Assembly: GCA_015061085.1 (NCBI GenBank)
Contig: SUXG01000013.1
Coordinates: 1-55,398 of the forward strand
Reading direction: 5' to 3'
Origin: Bacteroidales bacterium
GTDB taxonomy: Bacteria; Bacteroidota; Bacteroidia; Bacteroidales; Muribaculaceae
Length of the DNA: 55,398 bases
Shown here in pieces: positions 42,284 to 50,653 of this stretch (positions within the stretch are counted from its first letter, which is position 1; every line of letters begins with the position of its first letter). The notes beneath the pieces are model-generated. The model was not told the origin of the DNA, ran no database searches, and worked only from the letters and a program-made list of their open reading frames with translations. The translations under genes were made by a program, and so were the position numbers.

Positions 42284-43969
42284 ATGGCAGACGATAAAAA
42301 AATTATTTTTTCGATGGTGGGTGTCAGCAAGGTTATCCCGCCTCAACGACAAATACTTAAGAATATCTATCTTTCGTTCTTCTATGGTGCCAAGATAGGC
42401 ATCATCGGTTTGAATGGTTCGGGTAAATCTACTTTGATGAAGATTATTGCAGGTCTTGATAAGAGCTATCAAGGCGAAGTGGTATTCTCTCCGGGCTACA
42501 CTGTGGGCTATCTTGAGCAGGACCCTAAATTGGATCCTGAAAAGACTGTGAAGGAAGTGGTACAAGAGGGTATGAAGCCAATCCTTGATTTGCTTGCAGA
42601 GTTTGATCAAGTCAACGAAGCTTTTGCTGATCCTGATGTGCTTGAAGACCCTGACAAGATGGACAAGCTTATAGCTCGCCAAGCAGAACTCCAAGACAAA
42701 CTCGATGCTTGTGACGCTTGGAACCTCGATAATAAACTCGAGCGTGCGATGGATGCGCTTCGTTGTCCACCTGAAGACCAGAAAGTCGCTGTACTCTCTG
42801 GTGGAGAGCGCCGTCGCGTAGCTCTATGTCGTCTTTTGCTCCAACAGCCTGATATTCTTCTTCTTGACGAACCTACCAACCACCTCGACGCCGAGTCTAT
42901 CGATTGGCTCGAACAACACTTGCAGCAATACCAAGGTACAGTGATCGCCGTTACCCACGACCGTTACTTCCTTGATCACGTTGCAGGTTGGATTCTCGAA
43001 CTCGACCGTGGCGAAGGTATTCCATGGAAGGGTAACTACTCGTCATGGCTCGATCAAAAGACAAAGCGCATGGCGCAGGAAGAAAAGCAAGCAAGCAAGC
43101 GTCGTAAGACTCTTGAACGCGAGTTGGAATGGGTGCGCATGGCTCCTAAGGCACGCCAAGCTAAGGGTAAAGCGCGTCTTGCAAGCTACGACCGTCTCCT
43201 CAATGAAGACCAAAAGGAACGCGAAGAAAAGCTCGAAATCTTCATTCCTAACGGACCACGTTTGGGTAACAAGGTGATCGAAGCTCAAGGCGTTGGCAAA
43301 GCGTACGGCGAAAAGGTGCTCTTCAACGACCTCAACTTCATGCTTCCTCCTAACGGCATCGTCGGCGTTATCGGTCCTAACGGTGCAGGTAAGACTACTC
43401 TCTTCCGCTTGATTATGGGTCAAGAGACACAAGACAAGGGCCATTTTGAAGTGGGCGAAACAGTCAAGATTGCATACGTCGATCAGACACACAAGGACCT
43501 CGGTCCTGAAAAGACTGTCTATGAGGTAATCTCACAAGGAGTGGAATCATTCCGCATGGGTGGTCGCGACATGAACGCACGTGCCTACCTCTCAAAGTTT
43601 AACTTCACAGGTGCCGACCAAGAGAAAAAGATCGGTGTCCTCTCAGGCGGTGAACGCAATCGTCTCCACCTTGCGATGGCACTTAAAGAAGAGGGCAACG
43701 TGTTGCTTCTCGACGAACCTACCAACGACATCGACGTCAACACACTTCGTGCTCTCGAAGAAGGTCTTGAAAACTTCGCAGGCTGTGCAGTGGTTGTGAG
43801 CCACGACCGTTGGTTCCTCGACCGTATTGCAACCCACATCCTTGCGTTCGAAGGCGATAGCAAAGTGACATTCTACGAAGGTAGCTACTCAGAATACGAA
43901 GAGTTTAAGCGCAATCGCGACGGCTACACCGAGCCTCAACGCATCCGCTACCGTAAGCTTATGGACTAA
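42284..43969 (+). CDS. ettA: ABC-F translation factor EttA
   Basis: The 561-residue soluble protein has two ABC ATPase domains. The first has Walker A GLNGSGKST, signature LSGGERRRVAL and Walker B DILLLDEPTNHLD; the second has GPNGAGKTT, LSGGERNRLHLA and VLLLDEPTNDID. A linker rich in charged helices (TKRMAQEEKQASKRRKTLER) lies between them. The ending YTEPQRIRYRKLMD is typical of EttA. EttA binds the ribosomal E site and throttles the first elongation step depending on the ATP/ADP ratio. The narrow codon choice suggests strong expression. Confidence 0.94.
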   Translation: MADDKKIIFSMVGVSKVIPPQRQILKNIYLSFFYGAKIGIIGLNGSGKSTLMKIIAGLDKSYQGEVVFSPGYTVGYLEQDPKLDPEKTVKEVVQEGMKPILDLLAEFDQVNEAFADPDVLEDPDKMDKLIARQAELQDKLDACDAWNLDNKLERAMDALRCPPEDQKVAVLSGGERRRVALCRLLLQQPDILLLDEPTNHLDAESIDWLEQHLQQYQGTVIAVTHDRYFLDHVAGWILELDRGEGIPWKGNYSSWLDQKTKRMAQEEKQASKRRKTLERELEWVRMAPKARQAKGKARLASYDRLLNEDQKEREEKLEIFIPNGPRLGNKVIEAQGVGKAYGEKVLFNDLNFMLPPNGIVGVIGPNGAGKTTLFRLIMGQETQDKGHFEVGETVKIAYVDQTHKDLGPEKTVYEVISQGVESFRMGGRDMNARAYLSKFNFTGADQEKKIGVLSGGERNRLHLAMALKEEGNVLLLDEPTNDIDVNTLRALEEGLENFAGCAVVVSHDRWFLDRIATHILAFEGDSKVTFYEGSYSEYEEFKRNRDGYTEPQRIRYRKLMD

Positions 43970-44017
43970 TTCGCAAAGCTATCGGTATCATAGCGATACC
44001 TCTACCTATAACAATCA

Positions 44018-44053
44018 AAAAGGCGAGACCCACGTTCGGTCTCGCCTTTATAG
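44018..44053 (+). terminator. Bidirectional terminator between ettA and the reverse-strand surface protein gene
   Basis: Arms AAAGGCGAGACC (44018-44029) and GGTCTCGCCTTT (44038-44049) make a perfect 12-bp stem. It separates converging genes. Confidence 0.85.
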
Positions 44054-44076
44054 TAGATAAAGAAAAATATCTGATT

Positions 44077-45741
44077 TTATTTTACGATGACTTTTTTGAT
44101 GCTGTCTTGTAAACGAACAACGTATATTCCCGGTGTCAAATTTTCTCCGTCAACTCGTAGTCCGTTGATATTGTAAATCTCTGCATCTTGTGGAGCTAAG
44201 ATAGAATTTCCTATCACCTTCACCTCGTCATTTATTTTTATTGTATTTGCAGATGTCAATTGACCGTCAAGATTGATTGTCGTGTAGAGTAAAGTTGTAG
44301 GCGCTGAGCTTGTTGTAAATGTGAAATATTGGTCGCGACGAATACGATTTGTTGTCGGACTCAAAGTCTCAAGTACATTTTTTATTTCAATCTCAGTCGG
44401 TTTGTTTATATCCGAGAAATTCACTTCTTCTTGGGAATAGTTTGTTGAATCCCAAGTGTAATCGTAAGTGAAATAGACTTTATCGACAAAATATCCTGCA
44501 TGTTTAACTTTGCCGTCGGTGAGTGTAGTAAGGTCCCAACCTTCAAGTCCGACACGTATCTCTACATCTGTTCCTTGTGGATACAACATGTATCTCACAT
44601 TTTCACCGGCAGCATTTACATAATCGATTGAATATACATCGACAATACCATCATTACGCTTATAGACAGAAGGTATAGTCGGGGTCACCACAACAGCTCC
44701 GTCTCTATATCCTTCAGCCAAGTCGTTGCTGATCATGGCATAATAGTGTTTATCAGGAGTGATGCCGTCTTCATCCCAAGTGTACGGTTGATCGGTGTTT
44801 TCATATCCCGGAATGTTATTATTGAGCCATGCAGCAGAATTTCTTCCGCTTCTCCATGATGTATAGTCGGAAGAATATGTATATGTCACATTATCAACTC
44901 TATTCGTTGAATTTGTTCCGTTTGCTTGTGTCTGAGAAGTGCTATTAATAGCACAACAATTGATTGGATTAGAAAATCCATCATCTTCTTTAAGATCTCT
45001 ATCCCAACGTCCTGATATAATATGCGCTCGCTTATAAATATCATCATGTGTACTGAAGAGTAGTTTATATGTTGCAGTATTTGCAACTATTGTCGAATTA
45101 TATACGTGCGAATTTTTTACAATAGAAGAAGCATTGTAATTATTGGCAATTCCACTTGCATTAGCATGACAAGACGCTGTAGCAGAATCATAGCCATTAT
45201 ATGAATATATATAACAATTTGTTACACAACAATTATCAATTACTCCATTTACCCCATTAATTCCGGCAATTGCACCTGCTCCAGATGTATTCATTGAACC
45301 ATCCTTTACAATAGCTTTTATAGAAGCTGATGCTACCATCAGATTCTTTATTACTCCTTTGTTAAGACCAAAGAATCCTGCAACAGCAAAGTAATGAGTA
45401 TCATTAAACCAATTACCTCCTCCTGTTTCGATATTTACTACAAAGTTACTGACAATATATCCTTGTCCGTCAAAGGTTCCGACAAATCCTGTTCCGTTAT
45501 CATTATTATCATACGTTCCGGAAGTAGCTGCAATCGGAGTCCATGTTTCGCCTCCTAAATTGATGTCGGCATGTAGTCTTACCGTCACACCGCTAAATTG
45601 AGAAGGGTTGGAATTTACTTCATCTCTGAATGCTTTTAAATCAGAAGCATTATATATATCAGTGGTCAAAGCTGATACAGTGAAACACGAAGCAAATGCA
45701 GTAAAACCGGCAATTGCTCTTAATATGTTTTTATTTTTCAT
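44077..45741 (-). CDS. Secreted GLUG-like repeat surface protein with sorting-type tail
   Basis: The 554-residue protein has a signal peptide (ending near TVSALT). The N-terminal region (~30-220) opens with YNASDLKAFRDEVN and VTVRLHADINLGGETWTPIA, followed by GTFDGQGYIVSNFVV and GFFGLNKGVIKNLMV. This is the pattern of GLUG-motif/right-handed parallel beta-helix adhesins. A middle region (~330-480) is beta-rich and unassigned. The C terminus (~500-554) is a sorting-type tail (AEIYNINGLRVDG, LTPGIYVVRLQD). It is probably displayed on the cell surface. It is divergently transcribed from the nucleoside phosphorylase gene. Confidence 0.8.
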   Translation of the reverse strand: MKNKNILRAIAGFTAFASCFTVSALTTDIYNASDLKAFRDEVNSNPSQFSGVTVRLHADINLGGETWTPIAATSGTYDNNDNGTGFVGTFDGQGYIVSNFVVNIETGGGNWFNDTHYFAVAGFFGLNKGVIKNLMVASASIKAIVKDGSMNTSGAGAIAGINGVNGVIDNCCVTNCYIYSYNGYDSATASCHANASGIANNYNASSIVKNSHVYNSTIVANTATYKLLFSTHDDIYKRAHIISGRWDRDLKEDDGFSNPINCCAINSTSQTQANGTNSTNRVDNVTYTYSSDYTSWRSGRNSAAWLNNNIPGYENTDQPYTWDEDGITPDKHYYAMISNDLAEGYRDGAVVVTPTIPSVYKRNDGIVDVYSIDYVNAAGENVRYMLYPQGTDVEIRVGLEGWDLTTLTDGKVKHAGYFVDKVYFTYDYTWDSTNYSQEEVNFSDINKPTEIEIKNVLETLSPTTNRIRRDQYFTFTTSSAPTTLLYTTINLDGQLTSANTIKINDEVKVIGNSILAPQDAEIYNINGLRVDGENLTPGIYVVRLQDSIKKVIVK

Positions 45742-45789
45742 CTAAATCTCGCTTTATTTAAATTGTTTTTTATATCCCTAATTAATTTG

Positions 45790-45797
45790 CAAAATTA
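45790..45797 (-). promoter_or_regulatory. -7 promoter element of the GLUG-like gene
   Basis: Reverse strand TAATTTTG, about 48 bases before the ATG at 45741. Confidence 0.6.
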
Positions 45798-45933
45798 CAA
45801 TTTTTACTTCAAACTATTATAAAATAATCGTATTTATGCGTAAATTAAACCAAATTGTGCACAATTATGCTATTTTCTATATTCTGAAATATCATTTTTG
45901 CTATTATATTAGCTGTTTGTCTCAAATCTTTAT

Positions 45934-45941
45934 TAACTTTG
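45934..45941 (+). promoter_or_regulatory. -7 promoter element of the nucleoside phosphorylase gene
   Basis: TAACTTTG, 63 bases before the ATG at 46005. It lies in the same divergent spacer as the element at 45790. Confidence 0.55.
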
Positions 45942-46004
45942 TAATTAGCAATCTTTTTAGTGACAAAGATTGTTATTGTACTATAAACTAATAAACATAA
46001 AGTT

Positions 46005-46883
46005 ATGAATAACGATAGAATTATCCCGGCATCAGAACTTATAATCAATGCTGACGGTTCAGCTTTTCACATACATCTTACGCCCGACCAACTTCGTGAC
46101 AATATAATTTTGGTAGGAGATCCTGGTAGAGTCGATATGGTGGCATCTTATTTCGATTCGATTGATTATAATGTCAGTTCGCGAGAATTTCATGCGATAG
46201 GAGGCTCTTATAAAGGAAAACCGATAATGTGTATTTCGCACGGTATCGGCCCGGATAATATTGAAATTGTAATTACCGAACTTGATTCGTTGGCAAATAT
46301 AGATTACAATACGCGTAAAATTAAATCGGAACATCGTTCCTTAAATATGATACGAATCGGGACATCGGGCTCTCTGCAAGAGGATATTCATGTCGGAGAT
46401 TATGTCATTGCAGAAAAAGCGATGGGATTTGATGGAATACTTAATTTTTATGCCGATAGAGATAAGGTCTGCGATTTAGAATTCGAAAAACTTTTCACAG
46501 CCCACGTCAATTGGAATGCAACATTGCCGGCACCATACATTGTTGATGCCGATAAAAGTTTAGTCGAAAAAATATGCCGAGATGATATGATTAAGGGTTA
46601 TACAATTGCGGCTGTAGGTTTCTATGCTCCTCAAGGAAGAATACTTCGCCTGCCATTGGCAGATCCGGAACTAAACAATAAGATAGAATCGTTCATATAT
46701 AAAGATCGACATATTACTAATTTTGAAATGGAAAGTGCTTGCCTGCAAGGTATGGCTCGGTTGTTGGGACATAAGGCAATGACAGTGTGCTGTATCATAG
46801 CTGAAAGACGTCTGACAAAAGCCAACACGGACTATCGCCCTCATGTCAAGCGATTAATCGAAACTGTTCTTGAACGAATTTAG
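46005..46883 (+). CDS. Nucleoside phosphorylase (PNP/uridine phosphorylase family)
   Basis: The 292-residue cytoplasmic enzyme shows the phosphate-binding NIILVGDPGRVDMV, SHGIGPDNIEI, RIGTSGSLQEDIHVGDYVI and the base/ribose region FEMESACLQGMARLLG. These fit the hexameric PNP_UDP_1 family. It splits nucleosides with phosphate into base and ribose-1-phosphate for salvage. The FEMESA motif resembles uridine phosphorylase, but the exact base cannot be fixed by eye. It is a single-gene unit; its terminator overlaps the 3' end of dprA. Confidence 0.85.
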   Translation: MNNDRIIPASELIINADGSAFHIHLTPDQLRDNIILVGDPGRVDMVASYFDSIDYNVSSREFHAIGGSYKGKPIMCISHGIGPDNIEIVITELDSLANIDYNTRKIKSEHRSLNMIRIGTSGSLQEDIHVGDYVIAEKAMGFDGILNFYADRDKVCDLEFEKLFTAHVNWNATLPAPYIVDADKSLVEKICRDDMIKGYTIAAVGFYAPQGRILRLPLADPELNNKIESFIYKDRHITNFEMESACLQGMARLLGHKAMTVCCIIAERRLTKANTDYRPHVKRLIETVLERI

Positions 46884-46900
46884 GCATTAGATATATAAAT

Positions 46901-46934
46901 AAGTGGCTCCTCATAACGAGAGAGCCACTTTATT
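46901..46934 (+). terminator. Terminator shared by the phosphorylase gene and dprA
   Basis: Arms AAGTGGCTC (46901-46909) and GAGCCACTT (46922-46930) are followed by TATTT. The right arm lies in the last codons of the reverse-strand dprA gene, so each convergent gene can use the hairpin. Confidence 0.75.
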
Positions 46935-48041
46935 TCCCGGGCATCTGACGATTACTCCGTTAAATTCCAATTCCATCAGAAGCACTTGTAATTTGGATAT
47001 TGGAATGCATAAATTCTGATGTATTTCATCAATCGTATAATCTCGATTGTTTAGGCGCAATAAGTCGTAGATTGATTTTTCTTCAGGCGAAAGTTCAGGA
47101 AAGATGACGCGTTGTCGAGGAGAGATATTCATTTCTTTTGGAAACCAATTCATCTGTTCCATCAAATCTGTGGCACATGTAATCATCGAAGCCTTATTTT
47201 TGCGTATCAAATGATTGCATCCACGACTCATTTCGTCATTTATTTTGCCCGGCAAAGCCATCACATCTCTGTCGTATTCTACTGCTCGTTGAGCTGTCGA
47301 CATAGCACCTCCTTTTATGTCGCTTTCTACAACGACTGTGACGTCGCTAAGTCCGGCGACAATTCTGTTTCGTTCCAAGAAATGTGGGCGCAAAGCTTTT
47401 TGATATGAAGCATATTCTGTCAGCAGACAGCCTCCCGACTTTATAATTCGATGAGCCAAATCCCTGTGGGCTGCCGGGTAAATCATGTTTAATCCATGAG
47501 CCAAAACTCCGACCGTATGCAATCCTCGCTCTAAACATGCGTTATGAGCCAAAGCATCTATCCCGTATGCTAAACCACTGACTACAGTCAGTTCATCGCA
47601 AAGCATATCGCCCAAATCGGACACCAATGATTTGCAAAAACTTGCTCCATATTGTGTAGCTTTTCTCGTGCCGACCACACTCATGAAATGCTCCTTGTTC
47701 AAATCGTAATCGCCAAACATGTAGAGAACTACCGGTGCATCATAACACTCCCTAAGCCTTTGTGGATATTCATCATTTTCGATATACAAGACTTTGATGT
47801 TATGCTTCTCGATAAATTCAAGTTCTTCCCAAGCCAAAGAATAAGCCTCGTCTCTCGATGACTTGCTAAATAGGTTTGTACGTGAAATGTTTAACGTATC
47901 GCACAACGTCAATGAAGGCATCTCGAAGAAATCTCCAATATCGACCCCTCTATCATGCATACATCTGACAATTTCTGCGTGTATTCCTTTAGTCAGCGAT
48001 AGAGCAATTTGCTCGGCTATACGTTTTCGATCGATATTCAT
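46911..48041 (-). CDS. dprA: DNA-processing protein DprA (Smf)
   Basis: The 376-residue protein has an N-terminal SAM-like helical region (~1-70) and the DprA Rossmann domain (~80-290). Visible motifs are SVVGTRKATQYG, VVSGLAYGIDALAHNACLERGLHTVGVLAHG, and RNRIVAGLSDVTVVVES. A C-terminal winged-helix domain (~310-372) follows. DprA loads RecA onto incoming single-stranded DNA during transformation and recombination. The start overlaps the stop of the thioesterase gene by 4 bases (ATGA), showing translational coupling. Confidence 0.93.
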   Translation of the reverse strand: MNIDRKRIAEQIALSLTKGIHAEIVRCMHDRGVDIGDFFEMPSLTLCDTLNISRTNLFSKSSRDEAYSLAWEELEFIEKHNIKVLYIENDEYPQRLRECYDAPVVLYMFGDYDLNKEHFMSVVGTRKATQYGASFCKSLVSDLGDMLCDELTVVSGLAYGIDALAHNACLERGLHTVGVLAHGLNMIYPAAHRDLAHRIIKSGGCLLTEYASYQKALRPHFLERNRIVAGLSDVTVVVESDIKGGAMSTAQRAVEYDRDVMALPGKINDEMSRGCNHLIRKNKASMITCATDLMEQMNWFPKEMNISPRQRVIFPELSPEEKSIYDLLRLNNRDYTIDEIHQNLCIPISKLQVLLMELEFNGVIVRCPGNKVALSL

Positions 48042-48460
48042 CGTTTAAGATACTTACCGAATACTTCTGCCAACTCTTCTCCACGTGTCAGCTTTCCGTC
48101 TTTTATCGAGACTGTGGTGACAATTGCTGTCGATGCTATTACTCCATCTTTTTTGATTATATCTTGATGGAATATAAATCTTGGCCCCTTTCGTTCTATC
48201 CATAGACAACTGATGAAACGATCGCCACCGCGAAGCGATGATTTATATTCGATCTCAACTTTTGATACGACCGGATCTATTCCACGTCGATGCATCTCAG
48301 TAAACGACAATCCGGCCTCTTCACAAAATGAATGGCGAGTATGTTCCATGTAATGAAGATAATTGGCATTGTTAACTATTTGTTCGCAGTCCAACTCGTA
48401 ATCGCGAACGCCAAATTCCATTGCATAGCAATATTTTTTATTGTCTTTTAATATAGGCAT
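48038..48460 (-). CDS. Acyl-CoA thioesterase of the 4HBT hotdog family (YbgC/FadM-like)
   Basis: The 140-residue protein is a single hotdog domain. FGVRDYELDCEQIVNNANYLHYMEHTRH carries the conserved D-x-N-NY-Y pattern (catalytic Asp region DCEQIVNN), followed by RGIDPVVSKVEIEYKSSLRGGDRF. It hydrolyses an acyl-CoA or acyl-ACP thioester; the chain length is not deducible. It is the first gene of a pair with dprA, an arrangement without an obvious metabolic logic. Confidence 0.85.
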   Translation of the reverse strand: MPILKDNKKYCYAMEFGVRDYELDCEQIVNNANYLHYMEHTRHSFCEEAGLSFTEMHRRGIDPVVSKVEIEYKSSLRGGDRFISCLWIERKGPRFIFHQDIIKKDGVIASTAIVTTVSIKDGKLTRGEELAEVFGKYLKR

Positions 48461-48557
48461 ATTTTAACTCTTTATTCCTTGTCTTTAAACCAAAGGAAAT
48501 CATTATAGGTTGCGAAGTTAACAAATTTTATTCAACTCAGTGCTTTTTCAGAGCATT

Positions 48558-49064
48558 TTATTTTGTTTCAATATTCCTACATCCATTAAAAGCATCTTTT
48601 TTAATAACCATTACATTATTCAAAGACACTTTCATGTTCTTATTACATTCGTCGAATGAATTTTCTCCGACTATCTGAGTGTTTGAAATTAGTACGTCTT
48701 CTAAATTGTCGCAACCTCTGAATGCGTCTGATCCGACGACTTGCACTGCTTCAATTTCTACTTTTTTAAGTTGATCGCAATCCTTAAAAGCATCGGCTCC
48801 GATTACCATGACTTTTAGCATGTCGCCTTTGTATTTAACCTCATCGGGTATGATAATTTCTCCCTGATATTTACCTTCTTCAAGCATGACGACAGATACT
48901 CCGTCAGAATTGTTGTCAAGACATAATTCGTATCTCAATCCATCGACTGTGAAGTATTCACGTTCTACATTGTCTATTACTTTGATTATTGAATCATTCT
49001 TAAACTTTATACATGATGACATTAAAATAATTGTCAAAATCGAAAAAATAGTTATCCTTTTCAT
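48558..49064 (-). CDS. Small LRR_5-repeat lipoprotein
   Basis: The start is placed at the ATG at 49064 (MKRITIFSILTIILMSSC), which gives a clear lipoprotein signal with lipobox LMSSC; an upstream in-frame ATG at 49073 adds three residues. The 168-residue product has an N-terminal strand region (GLRYELCLDNNSDGVSVVM...GEIIIPDEVKYKG) and about four short LRR_5 repeats (VIGADAFKDCDQLKKVEIEA). It resembles a mini version of the large LRR proteins in this window but is anchored by lipid and lacks the sorting tail. A promoter element lies about 200 bases upstream. Confidence 0.75.
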   Translation of the reverse strand: MKRITIFSILTIILMSSCIKFKNDSIIKVIDNVEREYFTVDGLRYELCLDNNSDGVSVVMLEEGKYQGEIIIPDEVKYKGDMLKVMVIGADAFKDCDQLKKVEIEAVQVVGSDAFRGCDNLEDVLISNTQIVGENSFDECNKNMKVSLNNVMVIKKDAFNGCRNIETK

Positions 49065-49484
49065 GATTGTCAATTTTATTCGTTTTGTAATTGCCTATTT
49101 ATAGTATTAGACTAAATGATTGCTTATTTACTACATTTCGGCGCAGTGTAACAATAGTATTGTATTCGATGGGTTGAAAATTTTAGGCCGAAATAGGGCA
49201 AAGAATTGTGCCTTTCAATTGAGGAAATGACACATTCTCGTATTTTTCGCTCGATGCCTTAATCCAAGTACAAAGATAGTCAAATTTCATAGAAAATGGC
49301 GTTAAATAGTGAATAAATAATGCAGTCCTCGTTTGAGGCATTATTGATCATTGATGTATTTGTTTACTTTCTATTTGGGGAAGTGCAGATACCTTTTCAA
49401 AGTGCCACTTTGACCCTGTTTCGTTATCCCAAAAACACAAGATAAAATGCCACAAAAAAACAAGATGTAACTAGTATAAAAAAA
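49065..49484. other. 420-base intergenic region between the Fic and LRR lipoprotein genes
   Basis: It contains a reverse-strand TATCTTTG element at 49271-49278 and thus a possible 200-base leader for the lipoprotein gene; no riboswitch is recognised. A 78-codon reverse ORF (49371-49607) overlaps the end of the Fic gene in another frame and is unlikely to be real. Confidence 0.4.
49271..49278 (-). promoter_or_regulatory. -7 promoter element of the LRR lipoprotein gene
   Basis: Reverse strand TATCTTTG. Transcription would start near 49264. Confidence 0.45.
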
Positions 49485-49516
49485 CAACTCGTGAGTGATT
49501 CTCACGAGTTGCTTTC
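49485..49516 (-). terminator. Terminator of the DUF2075-OLD-Fic gene cluster
   Basis: Arms CAACTCGTGAG (49485-49495) and CTCACGAGTTG (49501-49511) form a perfect 11-bp stem; on the reverse strand TTTTTTTAT follows it. It lies right after the Fic stop. Confidence 0.85.
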
Positions 49517-50607
49517 TATATAAATCGTTTTTTGCTTCTAAATTTCGACTTGACAACCCACTTGCCATTACGCTTGCCGTTCTCTCTTTCGAGTAGGCCT
49601 CGCTCAATCAGTGCAGGCGTCATACGCTTCACCGTTCTTTCCGATTTGCCGATGTGCTTTGCAATCTCAACCTGGGTGGCGTCGGGGTTTTCTTTCACAA
49701 ATCGCAAAAGTGCCAACTCGTCGAGATTACAATTCAAAGTGCCATTCAAAGTGCCATTTTGGCTCTTTGAAATTTCTTGTGTGGTACTTTGGAGATCACC
49801 TGCCAACATTGTACGGTTGCTCAACTTATTTTGCTCACTGAACAGAAGGTTTCTGAAAAACAGTTCTAGGTACTCAGATGTTGCAAAGATTCGCTTCGGG
49901 ATATTGTTGTAGTTTGCCCTCACAAGCGCATTTCTGAAATACCACGAATTATCCTTGAATACATCGTTATCGACACTGAATCCAAATGTCTGTAACCACT
50001 TCATCGTAAACACTGCGGTAGTGCGAGTGTTGCCCTCGCGGAAGGGGTGTATTTGCCAAATACCAGACACGAACTTGCAAATCTGCTTAACCGCCATATC
50101 GGTATTCAGTACCGAATAGTCGGTCTTTTTCTCCTGCTCAAGATCATATTCAAGCGTCTCTCGCAGCATATCGTAGTTCGAATAGAGCACCGTGTCGCCA
50201 TTCAGCACCCACTCCTTCTTTGTGATATTGACATCACGCAACTGGCCGGCGTGCTTGTATATACCCTCGAACAGTCTGCGGTGTATTCTCAGCAGATAGT
50301 CGGGCGTGAACGAAAACGACTGCTCGGACAAAATCTCGGTTATGCGTGCCGAAACTTTATCTGCCTCCTCCGTGCGCTCATCATCAAGGTGCTCACGAAC
50401 ATCTTTGGTCTCGTAGTAGGTGTCGAGCATATCCTTGACCTGGTCAATCGTAATATCGCCCTCGATATGCTGCACCGCAGTCTTGATAAGATACTTCGAG
50501 GGCTTCAAACCATCGACATCTTGAAGACCGATCGCAGTCTGCCACGCATTGGCTTTCGCCTTTTTGTCCGGCTCACCTTGAACTATATATTTATCAAATT
50601 CGCTCAT
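49516..50607 (-). CDS. Fic-domain protein with N-terminal VbhA-like helix and C-terminal winged helix
   Basis: The 363-residue protein has a helical N terminus. Residues 45-60 (VQHIEGDITIDQVKDM) look like the inhibitory antitoxin-type helix; Glu49-Gly50 would be the inhibitory pair, although the usual Ser/Thr four residues earlier is Val. The Fic domain (~95-280) contains LFEGIYKHAGQLRDVNI and the active-site loop HPFREGNTRT (187-196), a known variant of HPFxxGNGR. The C terminus (~295-355) is a winged helix-turn-helix. Fic enzymes transfer AMP or similar groups to target proteins. Domain order and length resemble SoFic, a Fic protein reported as a phage defence. It lies 46 bases after the OLD-type gene, last in the cluster. 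Confidence 0.88.
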   Translation of the reverse strand: MSEFDKYIVQGEPDKKAKANAWQTAIGLQDVDGLKPSKYLIKTAVQHIEGDITIDQVKDMLDTYYETKDVREHLDDERTEEADKVSARITEILSEQSFSFTPDYLLRIHRRLFEGIYKHAGQLRDVNITKKEWVLNGDTVLYSNYDMLRETLEYDLEQEKKTDYSVLNTDMAVKQICKFVSGIWQIHPFREGNTRTTAVFTMKWLQTFGFSVDNDVFKDNSWYFRNALVRANYNNIPKRIFATSEYLELFFRNLLFSEQNKLSNRTMLAGDLQSTTQEISKSQNGTLNGTLNCNLDELALLRFVKENPDATQVEIAKHIGKSERTVKRMTPALIERGLLERENGKRNGKWVVKSKFRSKKRFI

Positions 50608-50653
50608 AATATGTCATAGCTATTCTTAAGTAGATATGTGCTCTAACAGACAT

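Noticed and set aside
49371..49607. 78-codon reverse ORF overlapping the end of the Fic gene
   Set aside because: It overlaps the Fic winged-helix region in another frame, spans the terminator hairpin, and shows no family features.
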